This document shows, in pieces, positions 24,084 to 32,557 of a stretch of 53,308 nt of DNA. Under the pieces are notes generated by a model. It ran no database searches and was not told the DNA's origin. It worked only from the letters and a program-made list of their open reading frames with translations. Source of the stretch: Corynebacterium sp. Its GTDB lineage: Bacteria > Actinomycetota > Actinomycetes > Mycobacteriales > Mycobacteriaceae. Made by a program: the position numbers and the translations under genes. The DNA lies in the NCBI GenBank assembly GCA_030450335.1, contig JAKDIS010000002.1:1-53308 (forward strand), in the 5' to 3' direction. Position 1 is the stretch's first letter; every line of letters begins with the position of its first letter.

Positions 24084-24830
24084 TCACTCCACGATCCGGC
24101 CGTCGCGCAGGTGCACGGTACGGTCCGCCCAGGCGGCGAAGCGGGGCTCGTGGGTGACGAGCAGGCCGGCGGCGCCGTCATTCACCCGGTCGCGCAGCAG
24201 CGACATCACCGACTCCGCGGTGACCGAGTCCAACGCACCGGTGGGCTCGTCGGCGAGGAAGAGGTGACGGTCGCCGATCAGCGCGCGGGCCACGGCCACG
24301 CGCTGCTGCTGGCCACCGGAGATCTCGGACGGGAACCGGTCGGCGGTCTGGGCGAGGTTGATCTCCTCCAACGCCGCGACGGCGGCGGCGCGGGCGTCCT
24401 TCCGCTTCGTCCCGTTGAGTTCCAGGGGAAGGGAGACGTTCTCCGCCACGGTGAGGGTGGGGATCAGGTTGTAGTCCTGGAAGACGTAGCCCACGTGGGT
24501 GCGGCGGACCTCGGCGCGGGCCTGCGGCGAGAGGTGGGAGACGTCCACCCCGGCGACGAGGACGCGTCCGTCGCTGACGGTGTCCAGCGTGCCGGCCACG
24601 TTGAGCAGCGTGGACTTGCCGGAACCGGACGGGCCCATCACGGCGACGAGTTCGCCGGGTTCGATGGTCAGGCTGACCTTGTCGAGTGCGGTGACGGTGG
24701 TGGGGCCGTCCTGGTGGAACCTGCTGACCTGGTCGAGGTACAGGGCGGCGGCGTTGGTCGTCGCGTCCTGCGACCGGTTGCCGGAGAGGCGCCGGGGGGA
24801 CAGGGGTGAGGTGTCGTTGGGGCGTGTCAT
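24084..24830 (-). CDS. ABC transporter ATP-binding protein, LolD/MacB type
   Basis: A 248-residue ATPase with Walker A GPSGSGKST (about 82-90), Q-loop VFQDYNL, signature ISGGQQQRVAVARAL, Walker B LFLADEPTGALD and switch His in LVTHEP. It has about 30 extra N-terminal residues of low complexity before the domain. It powers the FtsX-type permease encoded directly downstream. The ATG at 24830 lies 4 bases after the stop of the PadR gene, indicating a padR-ATPase-permease operon. I see no substrate clue. Confidence 0.92.
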   Translation of the reverse strand: MTRPNDTSPLSPRRLSGNRSQDATTNAAALYLDQVSRFHQDGPTTVTALDKVSLTIEPGELVAVMGPSGSGKSTLLNVAGTLDTVSDGRVLVAGVDVSHLSPQARAEVRRTHVGYVFQDYNLIPTLTVAENVSLPLELNGTKRKDARAAAVAALEEINLAQTADRFPSEISGGQQQRVAVARALIGDRHLFLADEPTGALDSVTAESVMSLLRDRVNDGAAGLLVTHEPRFAAWADRTVHLRDGRIVE

Positions 24831-24834
24831 GGCG

Positions 24835-25386
24835 TCAGTTCTCCTCGGTAGTGGTGGCGGGCGGCAGTGACTCGACCTGGTCGAGCCAGCGGATCTGGGA
24901 CTCCATGTCGAAGATCCGGCGCTCCAGCTGCAGCCGGTCGGCCGCGGTGGACGGTGGGACCTCCGCCTTGCTCCTCGTGAGCGTGCGGAGTTCGTCGAGG
25001 ACGGCGAGACGTTGGTTGTGCAGGACGGAGGCGAAGTCCATGCCGTCCGGCAGGCGGCCGGTGGCGGACGCCGCCATCGCGGTCTTGATCACCAGGTCGT
25101 CGCGGTCGTTGGGTGGCGGCAGGATGGGGGAGTGCCACCAGGTGGTCAGCTCGGCGCGGCCGGTGTCGGTGACCGCGTAGACCTCGGTGTGCCGTCCGGA
25201 CTCGCCGGTGTCGGACCCGGTGGGTTCGACGAGGCCGTCGCGGGTGAGGCGTTGGATCGTCTGGTAGACCTGTCCGACATTGACTGGCCAGGTGGCGCGC
25301 GTTCGGTCCTCGAAGTCGGACTTCAGCCGCCCGACGCTGCGGGGTTGCTCGGCCAGCAGGCTGAGCAGGGCGAACTTGATGGACAT
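24835..25386 (-). CDS. PadR family transcriptional regulator
   Basis: A 183-residue repressor-type regulator. The N-terminal winged helix (about 1-95) contains ALLSLLAEQPRSVGRL, VNVGQVYQTIQRLTRDGLV and HTEVYAVTDTGRAEL, the PadR layout. The C-terminal part (about 105-183) is a coiled-coil dimerisation region (Vir-type). It is the first gene of the operon with the ABC ATPase and permease, and three TTAC-N3-GTAA palindromes lie 32-77 bases before its ATG. Autoregulation and de-repression by a substrate of the ABC system is the family pattern; the ligand is unknown. Confidence 0.9.
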   Translation of the reverse strand: MSIKFALLSLLAEQPRSVGRLKSDFEDRTRATWPVNVGQVYQTIQRLTRDGLVEPTGSDTGESGRHTEVYAVTDTGRAELTTWWHSPILPPPNDRDDLVIKTAMAASATGRLPDGMDFASVLHNQRLAVLDELRTLTRSKAEVPPSTAADRLQLERRIFDMESQIRWLDQVESLPPATTTEEN

Positions 25387-25415
25387 GATGCGTGTTCCCT
25401 TGCTGGAATCGGGGT

Positions 25416-25465
25416 GCTTACTCGGTAAGTTCCATTGAGGTTACCGGGTAAGTTACCGAGTAAGC
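25416..25465. promoter_or_regulatory. Clustered operators of the PadR operon
   Basis: Three copies of the palindrome TTAC-N3-GTAA occur at 25418-25428, 25441-25451 and 25453-25463, with centres 23 and 12 bases apart. The outer two also form a perfect 13-bp inverted repeat (25416-25428 with 25453-25465). The sites lie just upstream of the PadR gene and are the likely binding sites of that regulator. The 12-base spacing puts two dimers about one helical turn apart, which would allow cooperative binding. Confidence 0.7.
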
Positions 25466-25524
25466 AAGGGGGCGGGCACCGCCGGTCCACGGCGAGTGCG
25501 TTCCCCTGTGCCCCCCGCGCGACC

Positions 25525-26508
25525 TCAGTCGCGCAGCCCCTCCTCCAGGATCTTCACCACCAGCTCCTGGACCTCCGGGTGCGCGGGCATCTCGTCGTGG
25601 CGCACCCGGCTGACCCCCTGGTCCTGCAGGAACGCATTCCACACCCGTGCCGGACCGCCGGGGCCGTCACCCGAGTCCGGCTCCAGGAACGCGGTCTCGT
25701 AGGGGACCACGGTGGTGTCGTTGCGGGTGGCCAGGCACGAGTACCGGATCCCCGGGCGGGTCTCCGGCGCGGTCGTCATCGTGTCGATCAGCGGGGAACC
25801 CACCACCTGCTGCAGCCCCGCCGGCCCCATCATCTTGCTGATCACCGCCTCTGCCACACGCACGGTCGTCTCGCTGGCGGTGATCACCGAGGCCATCAGT
25901 CCGCGGACCGTGGTGCCGTGGTGCGGGGAGGAGAGCGTGACCAGGTGGTGGACCCGGTCGGCGCCACCCATCTCGTTGATCCAGTAGCGGGCGAGCAGCC
26001 CGCCCTGGGAGTGACCGACGATGTCGATCTTCTCCGCCCCGGTGGCGGCGAAGACCTGGTCGATGTAGGCGGCGATGTCCTTCGCCGAGGTGATCACGTC
26101 CTGCGTGCCGTGCACGCCGTAGTCCGGCGCGAACACCACCCACCCCTTGTCACGCAGCGAGACCACGAGGTTCTGCCACGCGTTCTTCGACGAGATCGTG
26201 CCGTGCAGCAGCACCACCGGGTACGGGTGCTCCTCGGTGGGGCGGGCGTGCCAGAGGTCGTCGACGAAACCCACCGTGTACTGGCGCGCGCCGATCGGCA
26301 GGGTGGTCGACCCGCCGGGCAGCTGCGGGGTGCGTGGCAGCAGCCGGGAGGGGAACTCCAGGGTGTTGCGCACCCCGTCGGTGAACTGGGAGAGCTGGTT
26401 GAGCAACGTCTTTCCCGGCGCCTCGAGGAACTGGCTCTGCTGCGCCTGCTGGGCCTCGTCCTCGGCCTCGGCGATCGCCTTGGCGATGGCCTCGATCTCG
26501 TCCTCCAT
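25525..26508 (-). CDS. Alpha/beta hydrolase, lipase-2-like
   Basis: A 327-residue hydrolase with PVVLLHGTISSKNAWQNL as the oxyanion-hole segment, IDIVGHSQGGLLARYW as nucleophile elbow (Ser167) and HLVTLSSPHHGTTVRGL, a combination typical of secreted actinobacterial lipases and esterases. Here no signal peptide is present: the N-terminus is a 50-residue acidic helix rich in Glu, Ala and Gln. Likely acid and base are in the region after residue 240 and near the final HDEMPAHPEV. The ATG shares its A with the TGA of the HIT gene, so the two are coupled in one operon. Specific substrate unknown; acyl esters are the family norm. Confidence 0.8.
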   Translation of the reverse strand: MEDEIEAIAKAIAEAEDEAQQAQQSQFLEAPGKTLLNQLSQFTDGVRNTLEFPSRLLPRTPQLPGGSTTLPIGARQYTVGFVDDLWHARPTEEHPYPVVLLHGTISSKNAWQNLVVSLRDKGWVVFAPDYGVHGTQDVITSAKDIAAYIDQVFAATGAEKIDIVGHSQGGLLARYWINEMGGADRVHHLVTLSSPHHGTTVRGLMASVITASETTVRVAEAVISKMMGPAGLQQVVGSPLIDTMTTAPETRPGIRYSCLATRNDTTVVPYETAFLEPDSGDGPGGPARVWNAFLQDQGVSRVRHDEMPAHPEVQELVVKILEEGLRD

Positions 26509-26948
26509 CAGCCCGCGCTGACGTCCGAACCGGTGGTGACGCCGCGTGCCCGCAGTCCCGCACGGATCTTCTCCGCCGCCTCGTCCATCTTGTCGGCGTC
26601 GGTGTCGCCCATGCCCAGGGCGTTGGACAGGTCGTAGCCGGACATGTCGGAGGCCGGGAACACGTGGATGTGGGCGTGGGGCACCTCGAAGCCGGCGATG
26701 AGGTAGCCGGCGCGCGGCGCGTCGAAGGTGTCCACGATCGCCGCACCCACGTGCTGGGCGACCTCGTTGAGGTGGGCCCACAGCCCGGGCTCCAGGTCGG
26801 TCCACCGGTCGACCTCCTCCACCGGCACGACCAGGGTGTGGCCGTAGGCCACGGGCTCGATGGTGAGGAACGCCGCCACGGTCTCGTCACGGTAGACGAA
26901 CCGGCCGGGGAGGTCGCCGGAGATGATGCTGCTGAATACGGAAGCCAT
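26508..26948 (-). CDS. hit: HIT family nucleotide-binding protein
   Basis: A 146-residue histidine-triad protein, a family hydrolysing nucleotide-phosphoramidate or dinucleoside polyphosphate bonds. The active-site triad is HAHIHVFP, with the upstream IEPVAYGHTLVVPVEEVD motif in place. The ATG at 26948 follows TACGAT and 7 bases on its strand, the leaderless pattern, and is preferred over 26990. It overlaps the downstream hydrolase gene by one base. Only 32 bases separate it from divergent purD, so the two promoters interlock. Confidence 0.9.
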   Translation of the reverse strand: MASVFSSIISGDLPGRFVYRDETVAAFLTIEPVAYGHTLVVPVEEVDRWTDLEPGLWAHLNEVAQHVGAAIVDTFDAPRAGYLIAGFEVPHAHIHVFPASDMSGYDLSNALGMGDTDADKMDEAAEKIRAGLRARGVTTGSDVSAG

Positions 26949-26980
26949 GGCGTCGATCGTAGCGGCTAAACTGGTCAGCC
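26949..26980. promoter_or_regulatory. Compact divergent promoter region between hit and purD
   Basis: In 32 bases lie a minus-strand -10-like TACGAT (26961-26956, 7 bases before the hit ATG) and a plus-strand TAAACT (26967-26972, 8 bases before the purD ATG). The two hexamers are 5 bases apart, so one RNA polymerase at either would block the other. Both -35 regions would fall inside the opposite coding sequence. Confidence 0.55.
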
Positions 26981-28267
26981 ATGCGCACACTCGTCATCGG
27001 CAACGGAGCCCGCGAACACGCCCTGGCCTATTCACTGTCCACCGACCCCGAGGTCAGCGAGGTGCACGTCGCACCCGGTAACCCCGGCCTCGCCGGGGTC
27101 GCCACGCTGCACCCCGGCCTCAAGGCCGACGACGGGGAGGCCGTCGTCTCCCTCGCCCGGGAGCTCGCCGCGGACCTGGTCGTCGTCGGCCCGGAGATCC
27201 CCCTGGTCGCCGGCGTCGGAGACGCCCTGCGTGAGGCCGGTTTCCCGGTCTTCGGCCCCTCGGCCGCCGCCGCCCGTATCGAGGGCTCGAAGGCGTTCGC
27301 CAAGGAGATCATGGCGTCCGCCGGCGTGAAGACCGCCCACGCGGAGTCCGTCCTGCCGGGCGCCTCGTCCGACGAGATCGCCGCGGCCGTCGACCGTTTC
27401 GGCCCGACGTGGGTCGTGAAGGACGACGGGCTGGCCGGCGGCAAGGGTGTCGTGGTCACCCCCGATCGGGAGGAGGCGCTCGAGCACGTGCGCCACGTCC
27501 ACGCCGCCGGCAACCCGGTGCTGCTGGAGAGTTTCCTCGACGGGCCGGAGGTGTCGCTGTTCTGTCTGGTGGACGGGGAGACCGTGGTCCCGCTGCTGCC
27601 CGCGCAGGACCACAAGCGCGTCGGCGACGACGACGAAGGTCCGAACACCGGCGGCATGGGCGCCTACACACCGCTGCCGTGGCTGCCGCAGGACGGTGTG
27701 CAGACCATCGTCGACGAGGTCGTCGCCCCCGTCGCCGCGCAGATGGTGAAGGAGGGCTGCCCGTTCTCCGGCCTGCTCTACGCCGGCCTGGCCTGGGGGG
27801 CCGACGGCCCCGCCGTGGTCGAGTTCAACTGCCGCTTCGGCGACCCGGAGACCCAGGCCGTCCTCGACCTGCTGACCACCCCACTCGGCGGCGTGCTCAA
27901 TGCGGTCGCCACCGGCACCCTCGCCGAGCTGCCCGCCCTGCAGTGGAAGGACGGCTACGCGGTCACCGTCGTGCTCGCCGCGGAGAACTACCCGGGCACC
28001 CCGGTCACCGGGGTGGAGATCTCCGGTGCCGCCGCGGGCGACGAGGCGCGCGGCATCCGCGCCGCCGGTGTCGCCGCAGGGCAGGACGGGACGTTGGTCT
28101 CCGCCGGTGGCCGCGTCCTGAACGTCATCGGCACCGGTGCGACGCTGGAAGACGCCCGCGCCGCCGCCTACGCCGAACTGGACAAGGTCTCGCTGCCCGG
28201 CGGGCACTTCCGCACCGACATCGGCCTCGCCGCGGTCGAGGGGCGCATCGCGGTGCCGGGGCGGTAG
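26981..28267 (+). CDS. purD: Phosphoribosylamine-glycine ligase
   Basis: A 428-residue ATP-grasp enzyme catalysing the second step of purine synthesis, joining glycine to phosphoribosylamine. [15 protein letters not shown] is the conserved start, [15 protein letters not shown] lies in the ATP-grasp region, [20 protein letters not shown] is a family signature, and [12 protein letters not shown] binds metal. Length is normal. The ATG is preceded by TAAACT plus 8 bases, a leaderless arrangement. It is the first gene of the dispersed purine series on this strand. Confidence 0.97.
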   Translation: MRTLVIGNGAREHALAYSLSTDPEVSEVHVAPGNPGLAGVATLHPGLKADDGEAVVSLARELAADLVVVGPEIPLVAGVGDALREAGFPVFGPSAAAARIEGSKAFAKEIMASAGVKTAHAESVLPGASSDEIAAAVDRFGPTWVVKDDGLAGGKGVVVTPDREEALEHVRHVHAAGNPVLLESFLDGPEVSLFCLVDGETVVPLLPAQDHKRVGDDDEGPNTGGMGAYTPLPWLPQDGVQTIVDEVVAPVAAQMVKEGCPFSGLLYAGLAWGADGPAVVEFNCRFGDPETQAVLDLLTTPLGGVLNAVATGTLAELPALQWKDGYAVTVVLAAENYPGTPVTGVEISGAAAGDEARGIRAAGVAAGQDGTLVSAGGRVLNVIGTGATLEDARAAAYAELDKVSLPGGHFRTDIGLAAVEGRIAVPGR

Positions 28268-28321
28268 CCGGGGCAGTAACCGGGCACTGATCTGTGAGGG
28301 ACGAGCGGATAGTCTGGACGG

Positions 28322-29053
28322 ATGATCAACAGAACTCTCCGCCGCACCTGCGCGGCCGTCACCACGGCAGGTCTGCTGTTCGGTGCGTCCGCGTGCTCGT
28401 CCGACAGTGAGTCCGACTCCGGTGACGCCACGTCGGGCGACCCGGCGGACATGATGCTCACCGACTCCGACACCCCCGCCGGCTGGGAGTGGAGCGACGC
28501 GGCCGAGGTCTTCGAGGACGGCAACGACGACGACATGTCCGAACTGCTGGACGCCGCCAACGCCGTGGTCACCGACCCCGAGCAGTGCGCGTCCATCGCC
28601 CCGTCCGTGGTCTCGATGCTCGCTCAGCTCTACGACAACCCCGACACCACGGCCGCGGCCGGGTTCCTCCCGCAGGCGGACTCGGACCCCGGTGTGGTCA
28701 ACGCGATGGTCTCCACCGACCCGGAGAACACCGGGATGGCGTTGCCGGACGACCTGTCGGAGTGCGAGTCCTTCACACAGCGTTCGGAGCTGGAACCGGA
28801 GCGCCCGACGGTGAACTTCCGGGCGGACGCCACCGACGCCGAGATCCTCGGCGCCGAGAACGTCCACGTCATCACCGTGGTCAACGACGCGGACTCGGAG
28901 CAGGGCGACAACCCGCTCTCGGTGGTCGTCGGCACCGTCGACGGGGTGGCCTTTCGCGTCGACGCCAGCGGCATCGACGAACCCCAGATCCTCATGGACC
29001 TCGCCGACCGCCAGGTCGACCGGATCCGCGGCACCGACCCGGACGCGCGGTGA
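28322..29053 (+). CDS. Putative lipoprotein, unknown function
   Basis: A 243-residue protein with a short basic N-terminus, hydrophobic segment and lipobox FGASAC (Cys25). The mature part is acidic, with an Asp-rich region around residues 60-75 and no motif I recognise. Secreted, lipid-anchored placement is inferred from the signal. The ATG follows TAGTCT and 6 bases. It ends 3 bases before nei, so the two may be cotranscribed, but no functional link is visible. Confidence 0.7.
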   Translation: MINRTLRRTCAAVTTAGLLFGASACSSDSESDSGDATSGDPADMMLTDSDTPAGWEWSDAAEVFEDGNDDDMSELLDAANAVVTDPEQCASIAPSVVSMLAQLYDNPDTTAAAGFLPQADSDPGVVNAMVSTDPENTGMALPDDLSECESFTQRSELEPERPTVNFRADATDAEILGAENVHVITVVNDADSEQGDNPLSVVVGTVDGVAFRVDASGIDEPQILMDLADRQVDRIRGTDPDAR

Positions 29054-29056
29054 CCG

Positions 29057-29911
29057 ATGCCTGAAGGTCATGTGATCCACCGGCTCGCCGACGAACTCAC
29101 CACCCGCTTCGCCGGACGGCCCGTCAACGTCTCCTCCCCGCAGGGACGGTTCGCCACCGAGGCCGCCGCGCTCGACGGCCGTCTCTTCGCCGGCGCCGAG
29201 GCATGGGGGAAGCACCTCTTCCTGCACTTCGGCGACCCCTCCGCGCCGGACGCCCGGATCATCCACATCCACCTCGGCCTGATCGGGACCTTCACCCTGG
29301 AACCCTTCGCCGCACCCCGCGGCCAGGTGCGCCTGCGTATCGACGACGGGGACGTCGCCGCCGACCTGCGTGGCCCGCAGCGGTGCGTCGTCGTCGGACC
29401 GGCGGAGGAGGACGCCGCGCTGGCGAAGCTCGGCGTCGACCCGTTGCGTCCCGTCGACGGGACGACGCCGGACGCCGTCCTGAACGAGGAGAAGCGCCAG
29501 CGCGCGTTCGCGCGCACGCGGCGCTCCTCGAAACCGATCGGCGCGCTGCTGATGGACCAGTCGATGTACGCCGGGGTGGGCAGCATCTACCGCACCGAGG
29601 CGTTGTTCCGCGCCGGCATCGACCCCACGCTGCCGGGGTCGTCGCTGACCGGGGGCGAGCTCTCGGACATCTGGGACGACATGGTCGTGCTCATGGACTA
29701 CGGCCTCGAACACGGCCGGATCGACACGGTGCGTGACGAGCACACCCCGGAGGCGATGGGGCGCGAGCCGCGCAAGGACGACCACGGCGGCGAGGTGTAC
29801 GTCTACCGTCGCGCCGGCCTGCCGTGCCTGGTGTGCGGCACGCCGGTGGAGCTGGGGGAGATGGCCGCGCGCAAGATCTACTGGTGCCCGGTATGCCAGG
29901 CGGGGCGTTGA
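29057..29911 (+). CDS. nei: Formamidopyrimidine-DNA glycosylase family (Nei2-like)
   Basis: A 284-residue DNA glycosylase/AP lyase. After Met removal Pro2 and Glu3 (MPEGH) form the catalytic pair, with PEGH typical of actinobacterial Nei2. The H2TH region contains LLMDQSMYAGVGSIYRTE. The zinc finger is C-x2-C-x16-C-x2-C (CLVCG ... WCPVC) near the C-terminus. It removes oxidised bases. The start overlaps no gene, 3 bases after the lipoprotein stop. Expression from the same transcript is likely. Confidence 0.9.
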   Translation: MPEGHVIHRLADELTTRFAGRPVNVSSPQGRFATEAAALDGRLFAGAEAWGKHLFLHFGDPSAPDARIIHIHLGLIGTFTLEPFAAPRGQVRLRIDDGDVAADLRGPQRCVVVGPAEEDAALAKLGVDPLRPVDGTTPDAVLNEEKRQRAFARTRRSSKPIGALLMDQSMYAGVGSIYRTEALFRAGIDPTLPGSSLTGGELSDIWDDMVVLMDYGLEHGRIDTVRDEHTPEAMGREPRKDDHGGEVYVYRRAGLPCLVCGTPVELGEMAARKIYWCPVCQAGR

Positions 29912-29930
29912 CGGGTCCGATTGAGCTGGA

Positions 29931-30959
29931 TTACTCGCCGTCGACGTCGAAGATGTCGGCGACGTCGGTGAGGATGTGGTCGGCGCCGATCGGACTGACC
30001 GAGGTCATCCAGGTCCCCTCGTCGACGTCGACCTTGCGTCCGGCGAAGGCCTTCCAGGTGGCGGTGTCGAGGACGGCATCCGAGATCGCCGCCCATTCGG
30101 CGGCCTTCGCGGTGCCCTCCTCGGGTACCGCGACAAGAAGGAGGTCGGCCTCGGCCTGGTCCAGGTTCTCCCGCGAGACCACGTACATCCCGTAGTCCTG
30201 ACCGGGGTAGCCGGACTCCTGGTTGGCAGGACGGGGCAGGTCGACCATCGCCAGGACCGAGCCGGAGAACGTGTCCTCGCCGTACAGCCTGATCGTGTTC
30301 TCGTCCTTGATCCGCACCACGCTGACGTCCGGCACGCCGTCGCCGTCGCCGTCGCTGGCGGCGTCGCGGACGCGCTCGCCGATGCGTCCTGCGCGCTCGC
30401 CGATCGCGTCGAGCCGGTCACGTGCCTCCTCGGCCTTTCCGAGGGCCTCGCCGGTGAGCAGGTAGTTCTCCTGCCAGGTGTCGCCGGTGTCCTCGCTGAA
30501 GACGGTGGGGGCGATCTCCTCCAGCTGGTCGTAGTACTCGGCGTGCCGGACGTCGGACGACAGGATGAGGTCCGGGTCCAACGCGGCGATCTTCTCCAGC
30601 TGCGGTTCGGAGATGTCACCGACCGACTCCACGTCCGCCGCGCGTGCCGCCTGCTCGTCGTCGAGGTAGGACGGAACCAGGTCGGCGCCGATGTCGGAGA
30701 CGCCGACGACCGTTCCACCGAGGTCCACCGCGTAGTCCAGGAAGGCGTTGTCCAGGGCGATGATGCGCTGCGGGGCCTGTTCGATCTCCGTCGTGCCGCG
30801 GAAGTGGTCCACGGTGAGGGGGAAGGCTTCCGAGGAGGCTGCTCGGGTATCTGTGCTGGTGCTGGCGCTGTCGGCGGCGTCAGAGGAACAGGAGGTCAGG
30901 GCCAGGCCGGCGATAAGGGCCGGGATCAGGGCTGCGCTGCACGCGCGGATCGTTTTCAC
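29931..30959 (-). CDS. Iron-siderophore ABC transporter substrate-binding lipoprotein
   Basis: A 342-residue FecB/FhuD-type binding protein. The lipobox ends at Cys24 (LALTSC). Residues about 50-340 are the periplasmic-binding fold: APQRIIALDNAFLDYAVDLG, VSDIGADLVPSYL and LDPDLILSSDVRHAEYYDQL are family landmarks. A DGDGDGVPD loop at 203-211 resembles a calcium-binding repeat. No permease or ATPase gene is adjacent, so it must work with a distant importer. The start is GTG; TATCCT lies 6 bases upstream on its strand, and a candidate DtxR site covers this -10. That arrangement fits iron-repressed synthesis. Confidence 0.85.
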   Translation of the reverse strand: MKTIRACSAALIPALIAGLALTSCSSDAADSASTSTDTRAASSEAFPLTVDHFRGTTEIEQAPQRIIALDNAFLDYAVDLGGTVVGVSDIGADLVPSYLDDEQAARAADVESVGDISEPQLEKIAALDPDLILSSDVRHAEYYDQLEEIAPTVFSEDTGDTWQENYLLTGEALGKAEEARDRLDAIGERAGRIGERVRDAASDGDGDGVPDVSVVRIKDENTIRLYGEDTFSGSVLAMVDLPRPANQESGYPGQDYGMYVVSRENLDQAEADLLLVAVPEEGTAKAAEWAAISDAVLDTATWKAFAGRKVDVDEGTWMTSVSPIGADHILTDVADIFDVDGE

Positions 30960-30963
30960 GGGT

Positions 30964-30982
30964 TAAGGATAGCGTCACTTGA
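30964..30982. promoter_or_regulatory. Candidate DtxR operator of the siderophore-binding protein
   Basis: AGG-N9-CTT at 30966-30980 gives 13 of 19 matches by my count to TTAGGTTAGCCTAACCTAA. The site covers the putative -10 TATCCT of the binding-protein gene (reverse strand 30971-30966). Binding would block initiation, as expected for an iron-repressed gene. Confidence 0.5.
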
Positions 30983-30996
30983 CTAGCCAACGGCGG

Positions 30997-31058
30997 TGTT
31001 CCCGTAAGAACGCAAGCCGATTCTGTCGGCCGGGAACAACGGACATGACAGAATCGGC
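30997..31058. other. Inverted-repeat element upstream of purB
   Basis: A perfect 12-bp inverted repeat (GCCGATTCTGTC at 31016-31027, GACAGAATCGGC at 31047-31058) has a 19-base loop. A second perfect 8-bp inverted repeat (TGTTCCCG at 30997-31004, CGGGAACA at 31031-31038) has its right arm inside that loop, so the two could fold as a pseudoknot. The left arm also forms a local GCCGA/TCGGC hairpin. The element lies 69 bases before the purB start, between divergent genes. Operator, RNA structure or remnant terminator are all possible. Confidence 0.55.
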
Positions 31059-31126
31059 CCCAGTTGCTCCGCGAGGGTGTGGTTGCGGCGTCTCTTCCGC
31101 ACCGCGGGTGTGGGATACTGGTTGCC

Positions 31127-32557
31127 GTGGCTGACAAAAAGAAGATCTCGAATGTCCTGGCGAACCGCTACGCCTCCGCTGAACTCACCGGCATCTGGAG
31201 CCCGGAGGACAAGATCCTCATGGAACGCCGCCTGTGGATCGCGGTGATGAAGGCGCAGAAGAACCTCGGTGTCGACATCGACGGTGCGGCGATCGCCGAC
31301 TACGAGCGGGTCATCGGCACCATCGACCTGGCGTCCATCGCCGAGCGGGAGAAGGTCACCCGCCACGACGTGAAGGCACGCATCGAGGAGTTCAACGCCC
31401 TGGCCGGGCACGAGGACATCCACAAGGGCATGACCAGCCGGGACCTCACCGAGAACGTCGAACAGCTGCAGATCCACCGGTCGCTGACCATCGCCCGCGA
31501 CAAGGCCATCGCCGTGCTCGCGCAGATCGGACGTCACGCAGGCGCCTACAAGTCCCTGGTCATGGCCGGACGCTCGCACAACGTCGCGGCGCAGGCCACC
31601 ACGCTGGGCAAGCGCTTCGCCTCCGCCGCCGACGAGCTCATGGTCGGCATCGAGCGCATCGAGAACCTGCTGGACCGTTACCCGCTGCGCGGCGTGAAGG
31701 GCCCGATGGGCACCAGCCAGGACATGCTCGACCTGCTCGGCGGGGACGCCGCCAAGCTGGCGGCCCTGGAACGCACCATCGCCGACGAGCTCGGCTTCGC
31801 CCGCATCTTCGACTCCGTCGGCCAGGTCTACCCCCGCTCCCTCGACTTCGACGCCCTCTCCGCCCTGGTGGAGCTGGGTGCCTCGATGTCGTCGCTGTCG
31901 ATGACGATCCGTCTGATGGCCGGCAACGAGACCGTCACGGAGGGCTTCAAGGAGGGGCAGGTCGGATCCTCGGCGATGCCGCACAAGATGAACGCGCGCT
32001 CGTGTGAGCGAGTCGGCGGCCTGCAGATTATCCTGCGCGGCTACATGACGATGGCCTCCGACCTCGCCGGCTCGCAGTGGAACGAGGGCGACGTGTTCTG
32101 CTCGGTGGTGCGCCGCGTGGCTCTGCCGGACGCCTTCTTCGCCTTCGACGGCATGTGCGAGACCTTCCTCACCGTCCTCGACGAGTTCGGCGCCTTCCCC
32201 GCGATGATCGACCGTGAGCTGGAGCGTTACCTGCCGTTCCTGGCCACGACCCGCATCCTCATGGCCGCCGTCCGTGCCGGCGTGGGTCGCGAGACCGCCC
32301 ACGAGGTCATCAAGGAGAACGCGGTGGCCGTGGCGCTGAACATGCGCGAGAACGGTGGAGACCAGGATCTGGTCCAGCGTCTCGCCGCCGATGCGCGTCT
32401 GCCGTTGGACGAGGACGCGTTGGACGCTGCGCTCGCCGACCGGCACGCCTTCATCGGCGCGGCCGAGGACCAGGTCGCCCGCGTTCTTGCCCGGGTCAAC
32501 GCGCTGGTGTCGGCCCACCCGACCGCCGCGGCGTACCGGCCGGACGAGATCCTCTAG
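31127..32557 (+). CDS. purB: Adenylosuccinate lyase
   Basis: A 476-residue fumarase/aspartase-superfamily enzyme that splits SAICAR and adenylosuccinate. The superfamily signature GSSAMPHKMNARS (residues about 282-294) and the KGMTSRDLTENVEQ segment with catalytic His region AGRSHNVAAQ are present. The start is the GTG preceded by GATACT and 7 bases, a leaderless pattern; the sequence VADKKKISNVLANRYAS fits the family N-terminus. Its last four bases overlap the convergent LysE-family gene through a shared CTAG palindrome. Confidence 0.96.
   Translation: MADKKKISNVLANRYASAELTGIWSPEDKILMERRLWIAVMKAQKNLGVDIDGAAIADYERVIGTIDLASIAEREKVTRHDVKARIEEFNALAGHEDIHKGMTSRDLTENVEQLQIHRSLTIARDKAIAVLAQIGRHAGAYKSLVMAGRSHNVAAQATTLGKRFASAADELMVGIERIENLLDRYPLRGVKGPMGTSQDMLDLLGGDAAKLAALERTIADELGFARIFDSVGQVYPRSLDFDALSALVELGASMSSLSMTIRLMAGNETVTEGFKEGQVGSSAMPHKMNARSCERVGGLQIILRGYMTMASDLAGSQWNEGDVFCSVVRRVALPDAFFAFDGMCETFLTVLDEFGAFPAMIDRELERYLPFLATTRILMAAVRAGVGRETAHEVIKENAVAVALNMRENGGDQDLVQRLAADARLPLDEDALDAALADRHAFIGAAEDQVARVLARVNALVSAHPTAAAYRPDEIL

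Noticed and set aside
27032..29785. A 917-codon minus-strand open frame opposite purD, the lipoprotein and nei
   Set aside because: Antisense to well supported genes and compositionally artefactual; no recognisable motif.
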